Assembly: GCF_029625295.1 (NCBI RefSeq)
Contig: NZ_CP121112.1
Span: 496,001-560,000 of the forward strand
Source of the DNA: Flavobacterium gyeonganense
GTDB taxonomy: Bacteria; Bacteroidota; Bacteroidia; Flavobacteriales; Flavobacteriaceae
Direction: 5' to 3'
Length of the DNA stretch: 64,000 nt
The position numbers and the translations under genes are program-made. Below are positions 47,087-55,618 of the stretch, one piece after another. A model generated the notes under the pieces. The model had not been told where the DNA came from and did no database searches. It worked only from the letters and a program-made list of their open reading frames with translations. Positions within the stretch are counted from its first letter, which is position 1, and each line of letters begins with the position of its first letter.

Positions 47087-47120
47087 TTTTTGCTTCTTAC
47101 TTTCCTTTTTACATATAAAA

Positions 47121-47152
47121 AAAAGCAGAAAATCATATGATTTTCTGCTTTT
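47121..47152. terminator. Bidirectional terminator between HEPN-like gene and tmRNA
   Basis: A perfect 32-base palindrome: AAAAGCAGAAAATCAT joined to its reverse complement. It has A and T runs on both sides and ends four bases from the tmRNA 3' end. Confidence 0.75.
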
Positions 47153-47155
47153 TTG

Positions 47156-47548
47156 TGGAGTCGCCGGGAATCGAACCCGGGTCCAAACAAGCAACTAAAG
47201 AGCTTTCTACACGCTTATTTCCTGATTAGATTTTCGATGTTAAGCAAGGCCAGAAACAGCCACTCAACACTTATCTTCTTAATTTTCAAAATCCACCCGA
47301 AGCTCATGGAAATCTAGGTTTATTTTTACGGTTCCCCTAAACAGAACGCCACAAACCAAGGCTTTCAAGGAGAATCCAGCTTCCCTACCTTGTAGGGACG
47401 TGGCTAATCGTACTATAATTCAGATTATGCAGCTAAAGCGTAGTTATTTTCGCCGTGTAAAAGTGTGAGATCTTATATTTACGAGCAAGGTCTCAATGCT
47501 CGACGTGCTTACTTTCCAATTCGACTTGCTGTCAAAACCAGTCGACCC
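47156..47548 (-). ncRNA. ssrA: tmRNA (transfer-messenger RNA)
   Basis: On the minus strand the 5' end begins GGGGTCGACTGG and the 3' end closes with the tRNA-like TTCGATTCCCGGCGACTCCA, including encoded CCA (plus strand TGG at 47156-47158). The tag reading frame lies at about 47425-47454 and encodes GENNYALAA before TAA. The RNA rescues stalled ribosomes and marks the nascent protein for degradation. Length of about 393 bases and the ALAA tail are normal for Bacteroidota. A TAnnTTTG promoter lies just upstream. Confidence 0.96.
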
Positions 47549-47561
47549 CAAAAATGAGTTT

Positions 47562-47569
47562 GCAAATTT
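47562..47569 (-). promoter_or_regulatory. TAnnTTTG -7 box for tmRNA
   Basis: Minus-strand TAAATTTG, 13 bases before the mature tmRNA 5' end. That spacing fits transcription starting almost at the mature end. Confidence 0.6.
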
Positions 47570-47615
47570 ATACTATTTGAAATTACTTTCTATTAAAATT
47601 TTCAGAAAAATTCTA

Positions 47616-48818
47616 TTATTCTTCGTCTTTAAACTGAAAAGGGTAATCTCCAAAAACCGGAGCCAGTTTACGAACTGCATACGTGTTTCTTGTCATTTTA
47701 TTGGATAGGGCAATTATCGTTACGCCTTCTTTTTGAAGCGTAATATAAGATGATGTATTTCCATGCCACCAGCCGTTATGAAAGTAAAAATTCTGTCCTG
47801 TTTCCCAATTGATCATTCTGATTCCGAGTCCATAATTTTTGGTCCCTTTACGTTCATTGCTCTGCCCGGTATAAACCTCTTTTAATAAAGCCGGTTTTAA
47901 AAAGTTGGGTGCATTTCTCGCTCTGTCAAATTTTAAAAGATCACGTACCGTCGAAAAAATATTTTTATCGCCATAAACGTTATCCAAATAATCGAAACCA
48001 ATTTCTACCCCATTTCCTTTGTATGAGGGAACAATGTTTTTTCTCTCTTTATCATCATCAAAAACATACGTATGCGTCATTCCTAGAGGTTTGAAAATCA
48101 TTTGGGACATGGCTTCTTTGTACGTTAGACCAGTTATTTTTTCAATAATAAGTGCCAGCATGGCATAATTGGTATTGCAATAAGCAAAACGGGTACCGAC
48201 TCTTGACTCCAAACCTATGTTTTTGGTCGCCAAAATATCTAAAATATCTTTGTTGGTAAGCTGGTTATGCCTGTCCCAAACCGATTTATCCCTGTCTGTG
48301 AAATAGGCGTAATTTCGCATTCCGCTGCGATGGCACAATAACATTCGAACCGTACATTCTTCGTAAGGGAAAGTTTTTAAAATGGTATTTACTTTTTGAT
48401 CCAGGTCAAGCTTCCCTAGATTGATTAATTTTAAAACAGCAGTTGCAGTCAGTACCTTACTTACCGATGCAATTTGTACCGGAGTATCTGCAGTAATTTT
48501 TGTGCCTTCATTTTTATTGGCAAAACCGTTATATCTTTCAAAAATAATCTGACCATTTTTTGCAACCAGAAAACTTCCGTTCATACTGTTGTTTGGCCAG
48601 TTTTTATTGTAAAAATGATTGATTCGCCCTTTAACGGAGTTAACATAGGCGGCAGTTATTTTTTTTTCAGGTCCCATCGGAACCATTTTACCTAATGTAT
48701 CTTTTTCTTTTACAGCTTCATTCTCACTGTTATTTTTATCTTTTCCACACGAACTTAAAACTAAAACTGAAAAAAGTATTTGTGGTATATTTGCTTTTTT
48801 AAGGAAACTCATTTTCAT
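47616..48818 (-). CDS. Beta-lactamase-fold serine hydrolase lipoprotein
   Basis: A 400-residue class C/PBP-like hydrolase. A lipobox (LVLSSC) is followed by the beta-lactamase-related fold: SVSK with the nucleophile serine (IASVSKVLTA), YCN (FAYCNTNYAML) and HNGWW near the C-terminus in place of KTG. Such proteins (Pfam Beta-lactamase) act as esterases, D-amino peptidases or DD-peptidases more often than as antibiotic resistance enzymes. It is anchored by lipid in the cell envelope. The start may also be the second ATG two codons in. A TATATTTG box lies at 48832-48839. Confidence 0.85.
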   Translation of the reverse strand: MKMSFLKKANIPQILFSVLVLSSCGKDKNNSENEAVKEKDTLGKMVPMGPEKKITAAYVNSVKGRINHFYNKNWPNNSMNGSFLVAKNGQIIFERYNGFANKNEGTKITADTPVQIASVSKVLTATAVLKLINLGKLDLDQKVNTILKTFPYEECTVRMLLCHRSGMRNYAYFTDRDKSVWDRHNQLTNKDILDILATKNIGLESRVGTRFAYCNTNYAMLALIIEKITGLTYKEAMSQMIFKPLGMTHTYVFDDDKERKNIVPSYKGNGVEIGFDYLDNVYGDKNIFSTVRDLLKFDRARNAPNFLKPALLKEVYTGQSNERKGTKNYGLGIRMINWETGQNFYFHNGWWHGNTSSYITLQKEGVTIIALSNKMTRNTYAVRKLAPVFGDYPFQFKDEE

Positions 48819-48831
48819 TATTCTTTAAAAA

Positions 48832-48839
48832 CAAATATA
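48832..48839 (-). promoter_or_regulatory. TAnnTTTG -7 box for the serine hydrolase
   Basis: Minus-strand TATATTTG ending 14 bases before the start codon, so the leader would be very short. Confidence 0.5.
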
Positions 48840-48989
48840 TAGAATTCAATATTTATGATTAAAGATTTTAGACGAAGAAAAATCTCAAAATTAACATACG
48901 ATTAACAACTTTTTTAGCTAGCTTATTGTACATCAGACCTTAAGGATTCATAATCATTAAAAATAAGAAAAGTGCAACAAAATTTTAAC

Positions 48990-48997
48990 TATATTTG
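48990..48997 (+). promoter_or_regulatory. TAnnTTTG -7 box for the AlaDH-like gene
   Basis: TATATTTG, 60 bases before the ATG at 49058. No -33 TTG at standard spacing. Confidence 0.5.
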
Positions 48998-49057
48998 TTA
49001 TATTTAAAACAAAATAAACCAAAAAAGTTATATTATTAAATATCAAAAATCCTTTAA

Positions 49058-50260
49058 ATGAAATTCGGAATTATAAAAGAAAGAAAAAATCCACCTGACA
49101 GACGTGTTGTCTTTTCACCTGATGCATTAGCTCAATTAAAGCAGCTTTATCCAGAGGCCTCTGTAACTGTAGAAAGCTCAGATATTAGAGTTTTTTCTGA
49201 TTTACAATACAAAAGTATGGGTATCAATGTTGCTGATGATGTTTCGGATTGTGATATTTTATTTGGAGTAAAAGAAGTTCCGGTTGAAAATTTAATTCCG
49301 AATAAATCTTATTTTTTCTTTTCACACACGATAAAAAAGCAGCCTCACAACAGAAAACTTTTACAGGCCGTATTAGAAAAAAATATCACTTTATATGATC
49401 ACGAAACGATTGTTGATGAACATAACCGCCGATTAATAGGGTTTGGTAAATACGCCGGAATGGTTGGCGTTTACAATGCAATTCGTGCGTTCGGAATAAA
49501 ATTTGAATTATTCAAGCTTCCGAAAGCAGAAACCCTTTCGGGAAAAGATGCGCTGATCACACATTTGAAAAGAATTACCCTGCCTCCTTTAAAATTTGTA
49601 CTCACCGGAACCGGAAAAGTAGGAAGTGGTGCGCAGGAAATTTTGAAAGCAATCAAAGTAAAGGAAGTTACTGTAGAAAATTATCTATCCAAAAATTATA
49701 CCCAATCCGTTTATGTACAGCTTGACGCCTTAGAATACAACAAAAGAACTGACGGTAAGATTCTTGACTTTACAGATTTCACCCAACATCCGGAAGATTA
49801 CACGTCTGATTTCGAAAAATTCACCAAAATCAGTGACATTTATATAGCAGGACATTTTTACGGAAACAATGCACCAATGATCCTGACTCAGGAAATGCTG
49901 AATGCCAAAGATTGTAAAATAAGAGTTGTAGCCGATGTTTCTTGCGATGTAAACGGTCCTATTGCCAGTACGCTTCGTTCTTCAACCATTGCAGAACCTT
50001 TGTATGGTTATCTACCTTCAGAAAATAAAGAAGTGGATATTTTTCATCCAGCCGCAATTGTAGTGATGGCAGTTGATAATTTGCCTTGCGAAATTCCAAA
50101 AGACGCCAGCGAAGGTTTTGGAGAACAGTTTATGGAACATGTTATTCCGGCTTTCTTCAATAAAGACAAAGACGGAATTCTGGAGCGTGCTAAAATTACA
50201 GAGAATTGCAAATTGACAGAGCGATTTAGTTATTTACAGGATTATGTTGATGGGAATTAA
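49058..50260 (+). CDS. Alanine dehydrogenase/saccharopine dehydrogenase-like oxidoreductase
   Basis: A 400-residue protein of the AlaDH/PNT superfamily. The N-terminal domain has MKFGIIKERKNPPDRRVVFSP, with the substrate-binding arginine pattern, and DHETIVDEHNRRLIGFGKYAGMVG. The Rossmann domain has VLTGTGKVGSGAQEIL. The C-terminal part has VADVSCDVNGPIASTLRSSTIAEP. The arrangement is closest to LYS1-type saccharopine dehydrogenases, though similar Flavobacterium proteins are usually annotated only as NAD(P)-dependent oxidoreductases. No lysine pathway genes are nearby. Single-gene unit. Confidence 0.75.
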   Translation: MKFGIIKERKNPPDRRVVFSPDALAQLKQLYPEASVTVESSDIRVFSDLQYKSMGINVADDVSDCDILFGVKEVPVENLIPNKSYFFFSHTIKKQPHNRKLLQAVLEKNITLYDHETIVDEHNRRLIGFGKYAGMVGVYNAIRAFGIKFELFKLPKAETLSGKDALITHLKRITLPPLKFVLTGTGKVGSGAQEILKAIKVKEVTVENYLSKNYTQSVYVQLDALEYNKRTDGKILDFTDFTQHPEDYTSDFEKFTKISDIYIAGHFYGNNAPMILTQEMLNAKDCKIRVVADVSCDVNGPIASTLRSSTIAEPLYGYLPSENKEVDIFHPAAIVVMAVDNLPCEIPKDASEGFGEQFMEHVIPAFFNKDKDGILERAKITENCKLTERFSYLQDYVDGN

Positions 50261-50341
50261 TTAATTTTAATTTGTGTTGCTTATTAATTTGTAACTATTT
50301 TTAACACATTTAAAATAAAACATTTACTATCAACAACTAAC

Positions 50342-51232
50342 ATGAAAAAACTCGTACTTACATTTTCGATTTCATTAGTATTAAACTGTGCTCATTTATT
50401 TGCTCAAACCAATCCGGAGACTCCTTTGTATCCAAACGGTATTGAAAAAAATCCGGTAATACATCCCAATTCTGAAAAGATAGTTGATTCTGTCATTAAT
50501 CCGATGTCACTATCCCATAAAAACAGGGTAATCAGTAATATTTCGATTCCAACCTATCAATTATTTCCAGCTTCGGAACCGAACAACAAACATATTGGAG
50601 TAGTCATTTTCCCCGGTGGAGGTTTAACCACAAACTGGGTTGATAAAGAAGGAACTGACCTTGCAATTTGGCTTTCAGGACAAGGGATCAATTGTATGGT
50701 GGTAAAATACAGAACCAACAGAAAAGATGAAAAAGGAGAGATGATTATTCCAATGGATGATTATAAAGGAGCCGTTTATCAGGATGCGAGAACAGGAATT
50801 TTAAAAATGAAAGAACTGGCAGAAAGCCTGAAAATCGACAAAGATAAAATTGGAATTTTAGGCTTTTCGGCAGGAGGATGGTTAAGCGAACGTATTGTTA
50901 TAAAATCTACCGAAACCAAAGAAGCAGTAGACTGGAAACCGGCTTTTGCTGCTTTAATTTATCATGGTAATACGCTAAGTAATTTTAAACGAATTGACAA
51001 CGTTCAGGCCTTACCTCCTATTTTTATGGCGATTGCCCGCGATGATAAAAAAATGCCTGTAAAAGAAATTATTCCGGGGCTGGCTGCCATTGCTGCAGAA
51101 GTAAAAAAATCAGAATTACATATCTATTCAAAAGGTGATCACGGTTTTGGACTGGCTTACGATAAAGGTCATTCGGTTTCAAAATGGAAAGACAGTTTTT
51201 ATGACTGGTTATTGGATATTCATGATAAGTAA
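50342..51232 (+). CDS. Secreted alpha/beta-hydrolase (esterase, BD-FAE-like)
   Basis: A 296-residue exported protein (signal peptide to about AHLFAQ). It has FPGGG oxyanion-loop motif, nucleophile serine in GILGFSAGGW, aspartate in AIARDDKKMP and histidine in KGDHGFGLAY, the complete alpha/beta-hydrolase triad. The closest group is the acetyl-xylan/feruloyl esterase-like hydrolases active on acylated glycans. No glycan locus is adjacent. A bidirectional terminator follows. Confidence 0.85.
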   Translation: MKKLVLTFSISLVLNCAHLFAQTNPETPLYPNGIEKNPVIHPNSEKIVDSVINPMSLSHKNRVISNISIPTYQLFPASEPNNKHIGVVIFPGGGLTTNWVDKEGTDLAIWLSGQGINCMVVKYRTNRKDEKGEMIIPMDDYKGAVYQDARTGILKMKELAESLKIDKDKIGILGFSAGGWLSERIVIKSTETKEAVDWKPAFAALIYHGNTLSNFKRIDNVQALPPIFMAIARDDKKMPVKEIIPGLAAIAAEVKKSELHIYSKGDHGFGLAYDKGHSVSKWKDSFYDWLLDIHDK

Positions 51233-51250
51233 AACATATCGAAACATTAA

Positions 51251-51286
51251 AAAAATCCGTCTCAAGTAAATTTAAGACGGATTTTT
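51251..51286. terminator. Bidirectional terminator (esterase / M13 peptidase)
   Basis: AAAAATCCGTCT (51251-51262) and AGACGGATTTTT (51275-51286) form a 12-bp stem with a 12-base loop, with A and T runs on both sides, between convergent genes. Confidence 0.8.
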
Positions 51287-51310
51287 TATATTTTGCATTT
51301 ATCTGGAGTT

Positions 51311-53329
51311 TTACCAGATTTTCACTCTTTTTTCCGGAGCAAGGTACAATTTGTCGGTTGGTTTTACATTGAATGCTTCATAGAATTCAGGCACATTGCG
51401 AACCACTCCATTTACCCTGAAGTTTGCAGGTGAATGAGGATCAGTTGCTATTTGTTGGCGTAATGCTTTTTTCTCTGGTTTTATTTGCCCATACTTGTCC
51501 CCAACCCAGAAATACGCGCTGAATCCCTGTGTAACCATCTAAAACAGGAGCTTCTTTTCCATTTAATGAAATTTTGTAAGCTTTGATAGCAATGCTTAAT
51601 CCGCCAAGGTCACCAATGTTTTCACCAAGAGTATATTCGCCATTTATATTTAAATCCGGAAATGCTTTGAAAGCGTTATATTGCTCTACTAAAGCGTTTG
51701 TTTTTAATTTAAAAGCTTTTAAATCAGCTGCTGACCACCAGTTTTTCATTACGCCATCGCCATCAAAAGTACTTCCCTGATCGTCAAAACCATGACCAAT
51801 TTCATGTCCGATTACGGCACCAATACCACCATAATTTACTGCATCATCAGCATTCATATCAAAAAATGGGGGTTGAAGTATGGCTGCTGGAAATACGATC
51901 TCATTTAACGTAGGATTATAGTAAGCATTAACCTCTTGTGGATTCATTTGCCATTCAGTTCTGTCAACTGGTTTTCCAAGTTTGTCCAGATTGCGTTGAT
52001 ACTCAAAAGCGATTGCTCTTTCTGTATTTCCATATAAATCGTTTTTATCGATAGTTACTTTTGAATAATCTTTCCAGGTATCAGGATATCCAATTTTAAT
52101 CATGAATTTGTCAACTTTTCTAAGAGCTTCTTTCTTTGTGGTTTCACTCATCCAATCTAATTCCTTGATACTTTCTGAATAGGCTTTCAATAAATTCTTC
52201 ACTAAAACAGTCATTTTCTCTTTGGCTTCCGGAGAAAAACGTTTTTTAACATATACTTTACCTACAATTTCACCTAAACCACTATTTACTTTCGTCACTG
52301 CACGTTCCCAGTCTTCTTTTTGTTTTTCGGTTCCATACATTGTCTTACCGAAGAAATCAAAATTTTGATTGTCTATTTCTGTAGTTAAACTTGTAGCTGC
52401 ATTATGTATAACACCCCATTTTAGGAAAGTTTTCCATGTGTCTATTGGAGTAGATTTGATTATATTGTTTAGACTTTTCGTATATTCTACCTGAGTAACG
52501 ATTATTTTTTTCTCTTTGTCAAAGCCAGATGCTTTTAACATGGCAGACCAATCGAAATCAGGCATTAAAGTGTTTAAATCTTTTACCGGATAAGGATTAT
52601 ATAGTTTAATCATGTCCCGGGTATCTTCTTTCTTCATTTGCTTCGAGGCCAAAGCCGTTTCAAGTGCCAAAATCGTTTTAGCTTTTGCAGCAGAATTTTC
52701 CAGACCTGCTAATTTTAACATAGCATCAATATGTACTAAATATTTAGCTCTTATCTCCTTCATTTTAGCATCAGCAGAAAGGTAATAATCCCTGTCAGGT
52801 AATCCTAAGCCCCCTTGCCAGGTGACAGTAGTATATTTGGTCGGGTCTTTAAAGTCGCTATAAACCGAAAGCACTAAAGGAGTATTTATTCCTAAGCGAT
52901 TAGCACGTCCAAAATAAACAGCTAAATCTTTATAGTCATTAATAGCATCAATTTTCGCAAATTCAGGCTGAATAGGAGCAACACCTTTACTGTCTCGTGT
53001 TTTTCTATCTATAAATGAAGCATAATAATCACCTATTTTTTGTTCATCACTACCTTTAACATTGTTTGCTTTTGCAGCATCTTCAATTATTTCTTTTACC
53101 TCTTTTTGTGATTTGTCATAAAGAATATAACCAGCTCCATAGGAAGCTTTATCTCCAGGTATTTGAGTTTTTTTCTCCCAATTACCATTTACAAATTTGT
53201 TAAAATCATCCCCTGGTTTAACTAGTGTATCCATGTTATTTTTTATGATCCCGGACGTAAGGGCTTCTTTTTTTGACAGGATACTGCTACTAGTAAAATG
53301 CTTACACCAGCTATCGCGTAGTTTCTCAT
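51311..53329 (-). CDS. M13 (neprilysin-type) metallopeptidase lipoprotein, two frameshifts
   Basis: The repaired protein is about 672 residues. The lipoprotein signal is MRNYAIAGVSILLVAVSC. The zinc site is VIGHEIGHGF with GENIGDLGGL, and the C-terminus is YLAPEKRVKIW, all typical of M13 peptidases, which trim peptides outside the cytoplasm. The frame is broken twice: one base missing in the T7 run at 53268-53274 (plus strand), between lipobox and mature protein, and one extra in the T6 run at 51467-51472, 50 residues before the end. The two changes restore a protein without internal stops. Since M13 genes are normally intact, sequencing error is likely; otherwise this is a pseudogene. Confidence 0.88.
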
Positions 53330-53536
53330 TTAATTATGGTTTTAATAATAGATAATATAATTTTGATCATGAATATTCTCAATGAAATAGAATATTTACC
53401 GTGTTATAATTTTAAATCCTAATTCCTCAATCAATAAAAATATAACATTTAAACCAAATATAGTGAGAATTATTTGTTTTTTTAGAGATTAGATATGAAG
53501 ATGATCCAATAGATGATTTTAATCAACTGTTATAAA

Positions 53537-53571
53537 AAAACGGTAGAAACTTTAACATTTTCTACCGTTTT
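53537..53571 (-). terminator. Terminator downstream of fumC
   Basis: AAAACGGTAGAAA (53537-53549) pairs with TTTCTACCGTTTT (53559-53571). Read on the minus strand the stem is followed by a T-rich tract, so it ends fumC transcription. Confidence 0.75.
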
Positions 53572-53605
53572 AATACTACTCTTCAGTGCATAACTTTTAA
53601 CTCCC

Positions 53606-54991
53606 CTACACCATATCTTCAGGTTTAACCCAGTCATCAAAATCTTCGGGGGTTACATATCCCAAACGAACAGCTTCTTCTTTAAGTGTAGTTCCGTTTT
53701 TGTGAGCGGTTTGAGCGATTTCAGCGGCTTTATAATAACCAATTTTAGTGTTTAAAGCTGTTACCAGCATTAACGAATTATCCACTAATTCTTTGATACG
53801 CTTGTAATTTGGCTCGATTCCCTGAGCGCAATGTTCGTCAAATGAAACACAGGCATCTCCTAATAGCCTTGCCGATTGAAGAAAATTAGCAGCCATGACA
53901 GGTTTAAAAACATTCAGTTCATAATGTCCCTGCATTCCTCCTACCGAAATTGCTACATCGTTTCCAATCACCTGAGCACAGACCATTGTTAAGGCTTCGC
54001 ATTGCGTTGGATTTACTTTTCCGGGCATAATAGAAGACCCGGGTTCGTTTTCCGGAATATGAATTTCGCCAATTCCGGAACGTGGCCCTGATGCCAGCAT
54101 TCTAACATCGTTGGCAATTTTGTTCAAAGAAACAGCCAATTGTTTTAAAGCTCCGTGTGTTTCTACAATTGCGTCGTGTGCTGCCAGAGCTTCGAATTTA
54201 TTTTCGGCAGTTACAAATGGATGACCGGTAAATTGAGCAATGTATTCGGCCACTTTTACATCGTAACCTTTTGGAGTATTAAGTCCCGTACCAACAGCTG
54301 TTCCGCCCAAAGCGATTTCTGATAAATGTGCCAAAGTGTTTTTAAGTGCTTTTAAACCGTAAGCTAATTGTGCAGCGTATCCTGAAATTTCCTGTCCTAA
54401 TGTCAATGGAGTTGCATCCATAAGGTGTGTACGGCCAATTTTTACAACGTCTTTAAATTCGGCTGCTTTTTTTACTAATGTTGCATGCAGTTGTTCGATA
54501 CCCGGAATTGTGGTTTCTACAACCATTTTATAGGCTGCAATATGCATTCCGGTCGGAAAAGTATCGTTGGATGATTGTGATTTATTAACATCATCATTGG
54601 CTTTGATGAATTGTTCGCCTTCGCCAATTTCAAAACCTTTGAGAACCTGCGCGCGATTAGCAATAACTTCATTGACGTTCATATTGCTTTGTGTGCCTGA
54701 ACCGGTCTGCCAGATTACAAGCGGAAACTGATCATCTAATTTACCTTCTAAAATTTCATCGCAGACTGCTGCAATTGCATCTCTTTTTTCGATTGGCAAA
54801 ACTCCTAAATCGTAATTGGCATAAGCAGCTGCTTTTTTAAGATAAGCAAAACCTTCTATGATTTCTTTTGGCATTGATCCTGAATTACCAATTTTGAAGT
54901 TATTTCGGGAACGCTCTGTTTGTGCACCCCAGTATTTATCGGCAGGAACCTGGACCTCGCCCATGGTATCTTTTTCTATTCTGTATTTCAT
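53606..54991 (-). CDS. fumC: Fumarate hydratase, class II
   Basis: A 461-residue protein of the fumarase/aspartase superfamily. Signature [15 protein letters not shown] carries the mobile catalytic loop. [31 protein letters not shown] and [16 protein letters not shown] are the substrate-binding regions. It interconverts fumarate and malate in the TCA cycle without an iron-sulfur cluster. HLMDATP with Asp-Ala (rather than the Gln-Asp of aspartases) favours fumarase. Single gene with its own terminator; length is normal. Confidence 0.95.
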   Translation of the reverse strand: MKYRIEKDTMGEVQVPADKYWGAQTERSRNNFKIGNSGSMPKEIIEGFAYLKKAAAYANYDLGVLPIEKRDAIAAVCDEILEGKLDDQFPLVIWQTGSGTQSNMNVNEVIANRAQVLKGFEIGEGEQFIKANDDVNKSQSSNDTFPTGMHIAAYKMVVETTIPGIEQLHATLVKKAAEFKDVVKIGRTHLMDATPLTLGQEISGYAAQLAYGLKALKNTLAHLSEIALGGTAVGTGLNTPKGYDVKVAEYIAQFTGHPFVTAENKFEALAAHDAIVETHGALKQLAVSLNKIANDVRMLASGPRSGIGEIHIPENEPGSSIMPGKVNPTQCEALTMVCAQVIGNDVAISVGGMQGHYELNVFKPVMAANFLQSARLLGDACVSFDEHCAQGIEPNYKRIKELVDNSLMLVTALNTKIGYYKAAEIAQTAHKNGTTLKEEAVRLGYVTPEDFDDWVKPEDMV

Positions 54992-55077
54992 TTGTTATTT
55001 TGTAATATGTTGTTTGAAAAATCTAAAATGTTATTTGTGAGATTTGAAAACTGAAGTTTCTTTTGAAAACAAATGTC

Positions 55078-55156
55078 TTAGCCCTGATGGAAGCGGTATC
55101 CTTTGCTGCCGGGGTTCGGCAGTAAAGATATAGCGGACAGCAGGAAACAGCTCCTG
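55078..55156. ncRNA. Flavo-1-like conserved RNA element
   Basis: TAGCCCTGATGGAAGCGGTA then a G+C-rich hairpin (TTGCTGCC ... GGCAGTAA), then AGATATAGCGGACAGCAGGA and AGCTCCTGA. The outer segments pair (AGCCCTGA with TCCTGA-type bases, GCGG/CCGC-type steps) and flank the hairpin. I recognise this pattern as the Flavobacteria-wide intergenic motif described as Flavo-1 RNA. Strand and function are not known to me. It lies between divergent fumC and the small membrane protein gene, in a 328-base gap. Confidence 0.5.
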
Positions 55157-55261
55157 AAAACACTCCTGTTATTCTATTTTAAATACTTAAAAAAATCCTT
55201 ATTTAAAATGAGTATAAATATAACGATAATTGTCCTTTTAGAAAAATTGATTTGGTTTTTA

Positions 55262-55292
55262 TTGGCAAGAAAAAATATAAAACCTACATTTG
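55262..55292 (+). promoter_or_regulatory. Complete promoter for the small membrane protein
   Basis: TTG at 55262-55264 and TACATTTG at 55285-55292, 20 bases apart, both matching the Bacteroidota consensus. The ATG follows 27 bases later. Confidence 0.7.
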
Positions 55293-55319
55293 TGCTTACA
55301 TTCAAAAATTCCGGAAAAC

Positions 55320-55499
55320 ATGTTTGAATTTTCACAGTACTTAGGTTTTTTACTTTTCTTGACCATACTAACTATAGGGTTTTGGTTGATGTTTTTCTTA
55401 GTTGGTTTCGTATCTTACTGGGTTACGGGTGCTAGCTGGGAAATGTTCAAAGAGAAAAGAGCAAAGAAAAGACAAGAAGAACAGTCAGTTAAACTTTAA
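55320..55499 (+). CDS. Small membrane protein (59 residues)
   Basis: MFEFSQYLGFLLFL begins a protein with one long or two short hydrophobic helices (residues ~5-40), followed by a strongly basic tail (KEKRAKKRQEEQ) that would stay in the cytoplasm. I chose ATG 55320 because upstream in-frame codons lie within the promoter. No named family. A clear promoter and terminator make it a credible single-gene unit. Confidence 0.7.
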   Translation: MFEFSQYLGFLLFLTILTIGFWLMFFLVGFVSYWVTGASWEMFKEKRAKKRQEEQSVKL

Positions 55500-55510
55500 T
55501 TGATTTCATA

Positions 55511-55543
55511 AAAAAGGACCCGTGAAAACGAGTCCTTTTTTTT
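55511..55543 (+). terminator. Terminator after the small membrane protein
   Basis: AAAAAGGACCCGT and ACGAGTCCTTTTT form a stem with one mismatch and a four-base loop, followed by T's. Confidence 0.75.
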
Positions 55544-55556
55544 ATGCTAAAAAATA

Positions 55557-55597
55557 AAATTCCAAATTCCAATCTGTGAAATTGGAATTTGGAATTT
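55557..55597 (-). terminator. Terminator of the TonB-type receptor gene
   Basis: A perfect 17-bp stem (AAATTCCAAATTCCAAT and its complement) with a 7-base loop, directly downstream of the receptor stop on the minus strand and followed there by a T-rich stretch. Confidence 0.7.
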
Positions 55598-55618
55598 AGT
55601 TTTTGAAGTTAAACTATA

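Noticed and set aside
47150..47185. tRNA gene
   Set aside because: The T-arm and acceptor-like sequence is the 3' end of tmRNA; no anticodon arm is present. I found no other tRNA or rRNA gene.
51311..51538. Separate 75-codon gene next to the M13 peptidase
   Set aside because: Its sequence is the normal C-terminal end of M13 peptidases in another frame; one base in a T-run explains the split.
55103..55327. 74-codon ORF overlapping the Flavo-1-like element
   Set aside because: It runs through the structured RNA and a promoter and has no protein-like pattern.
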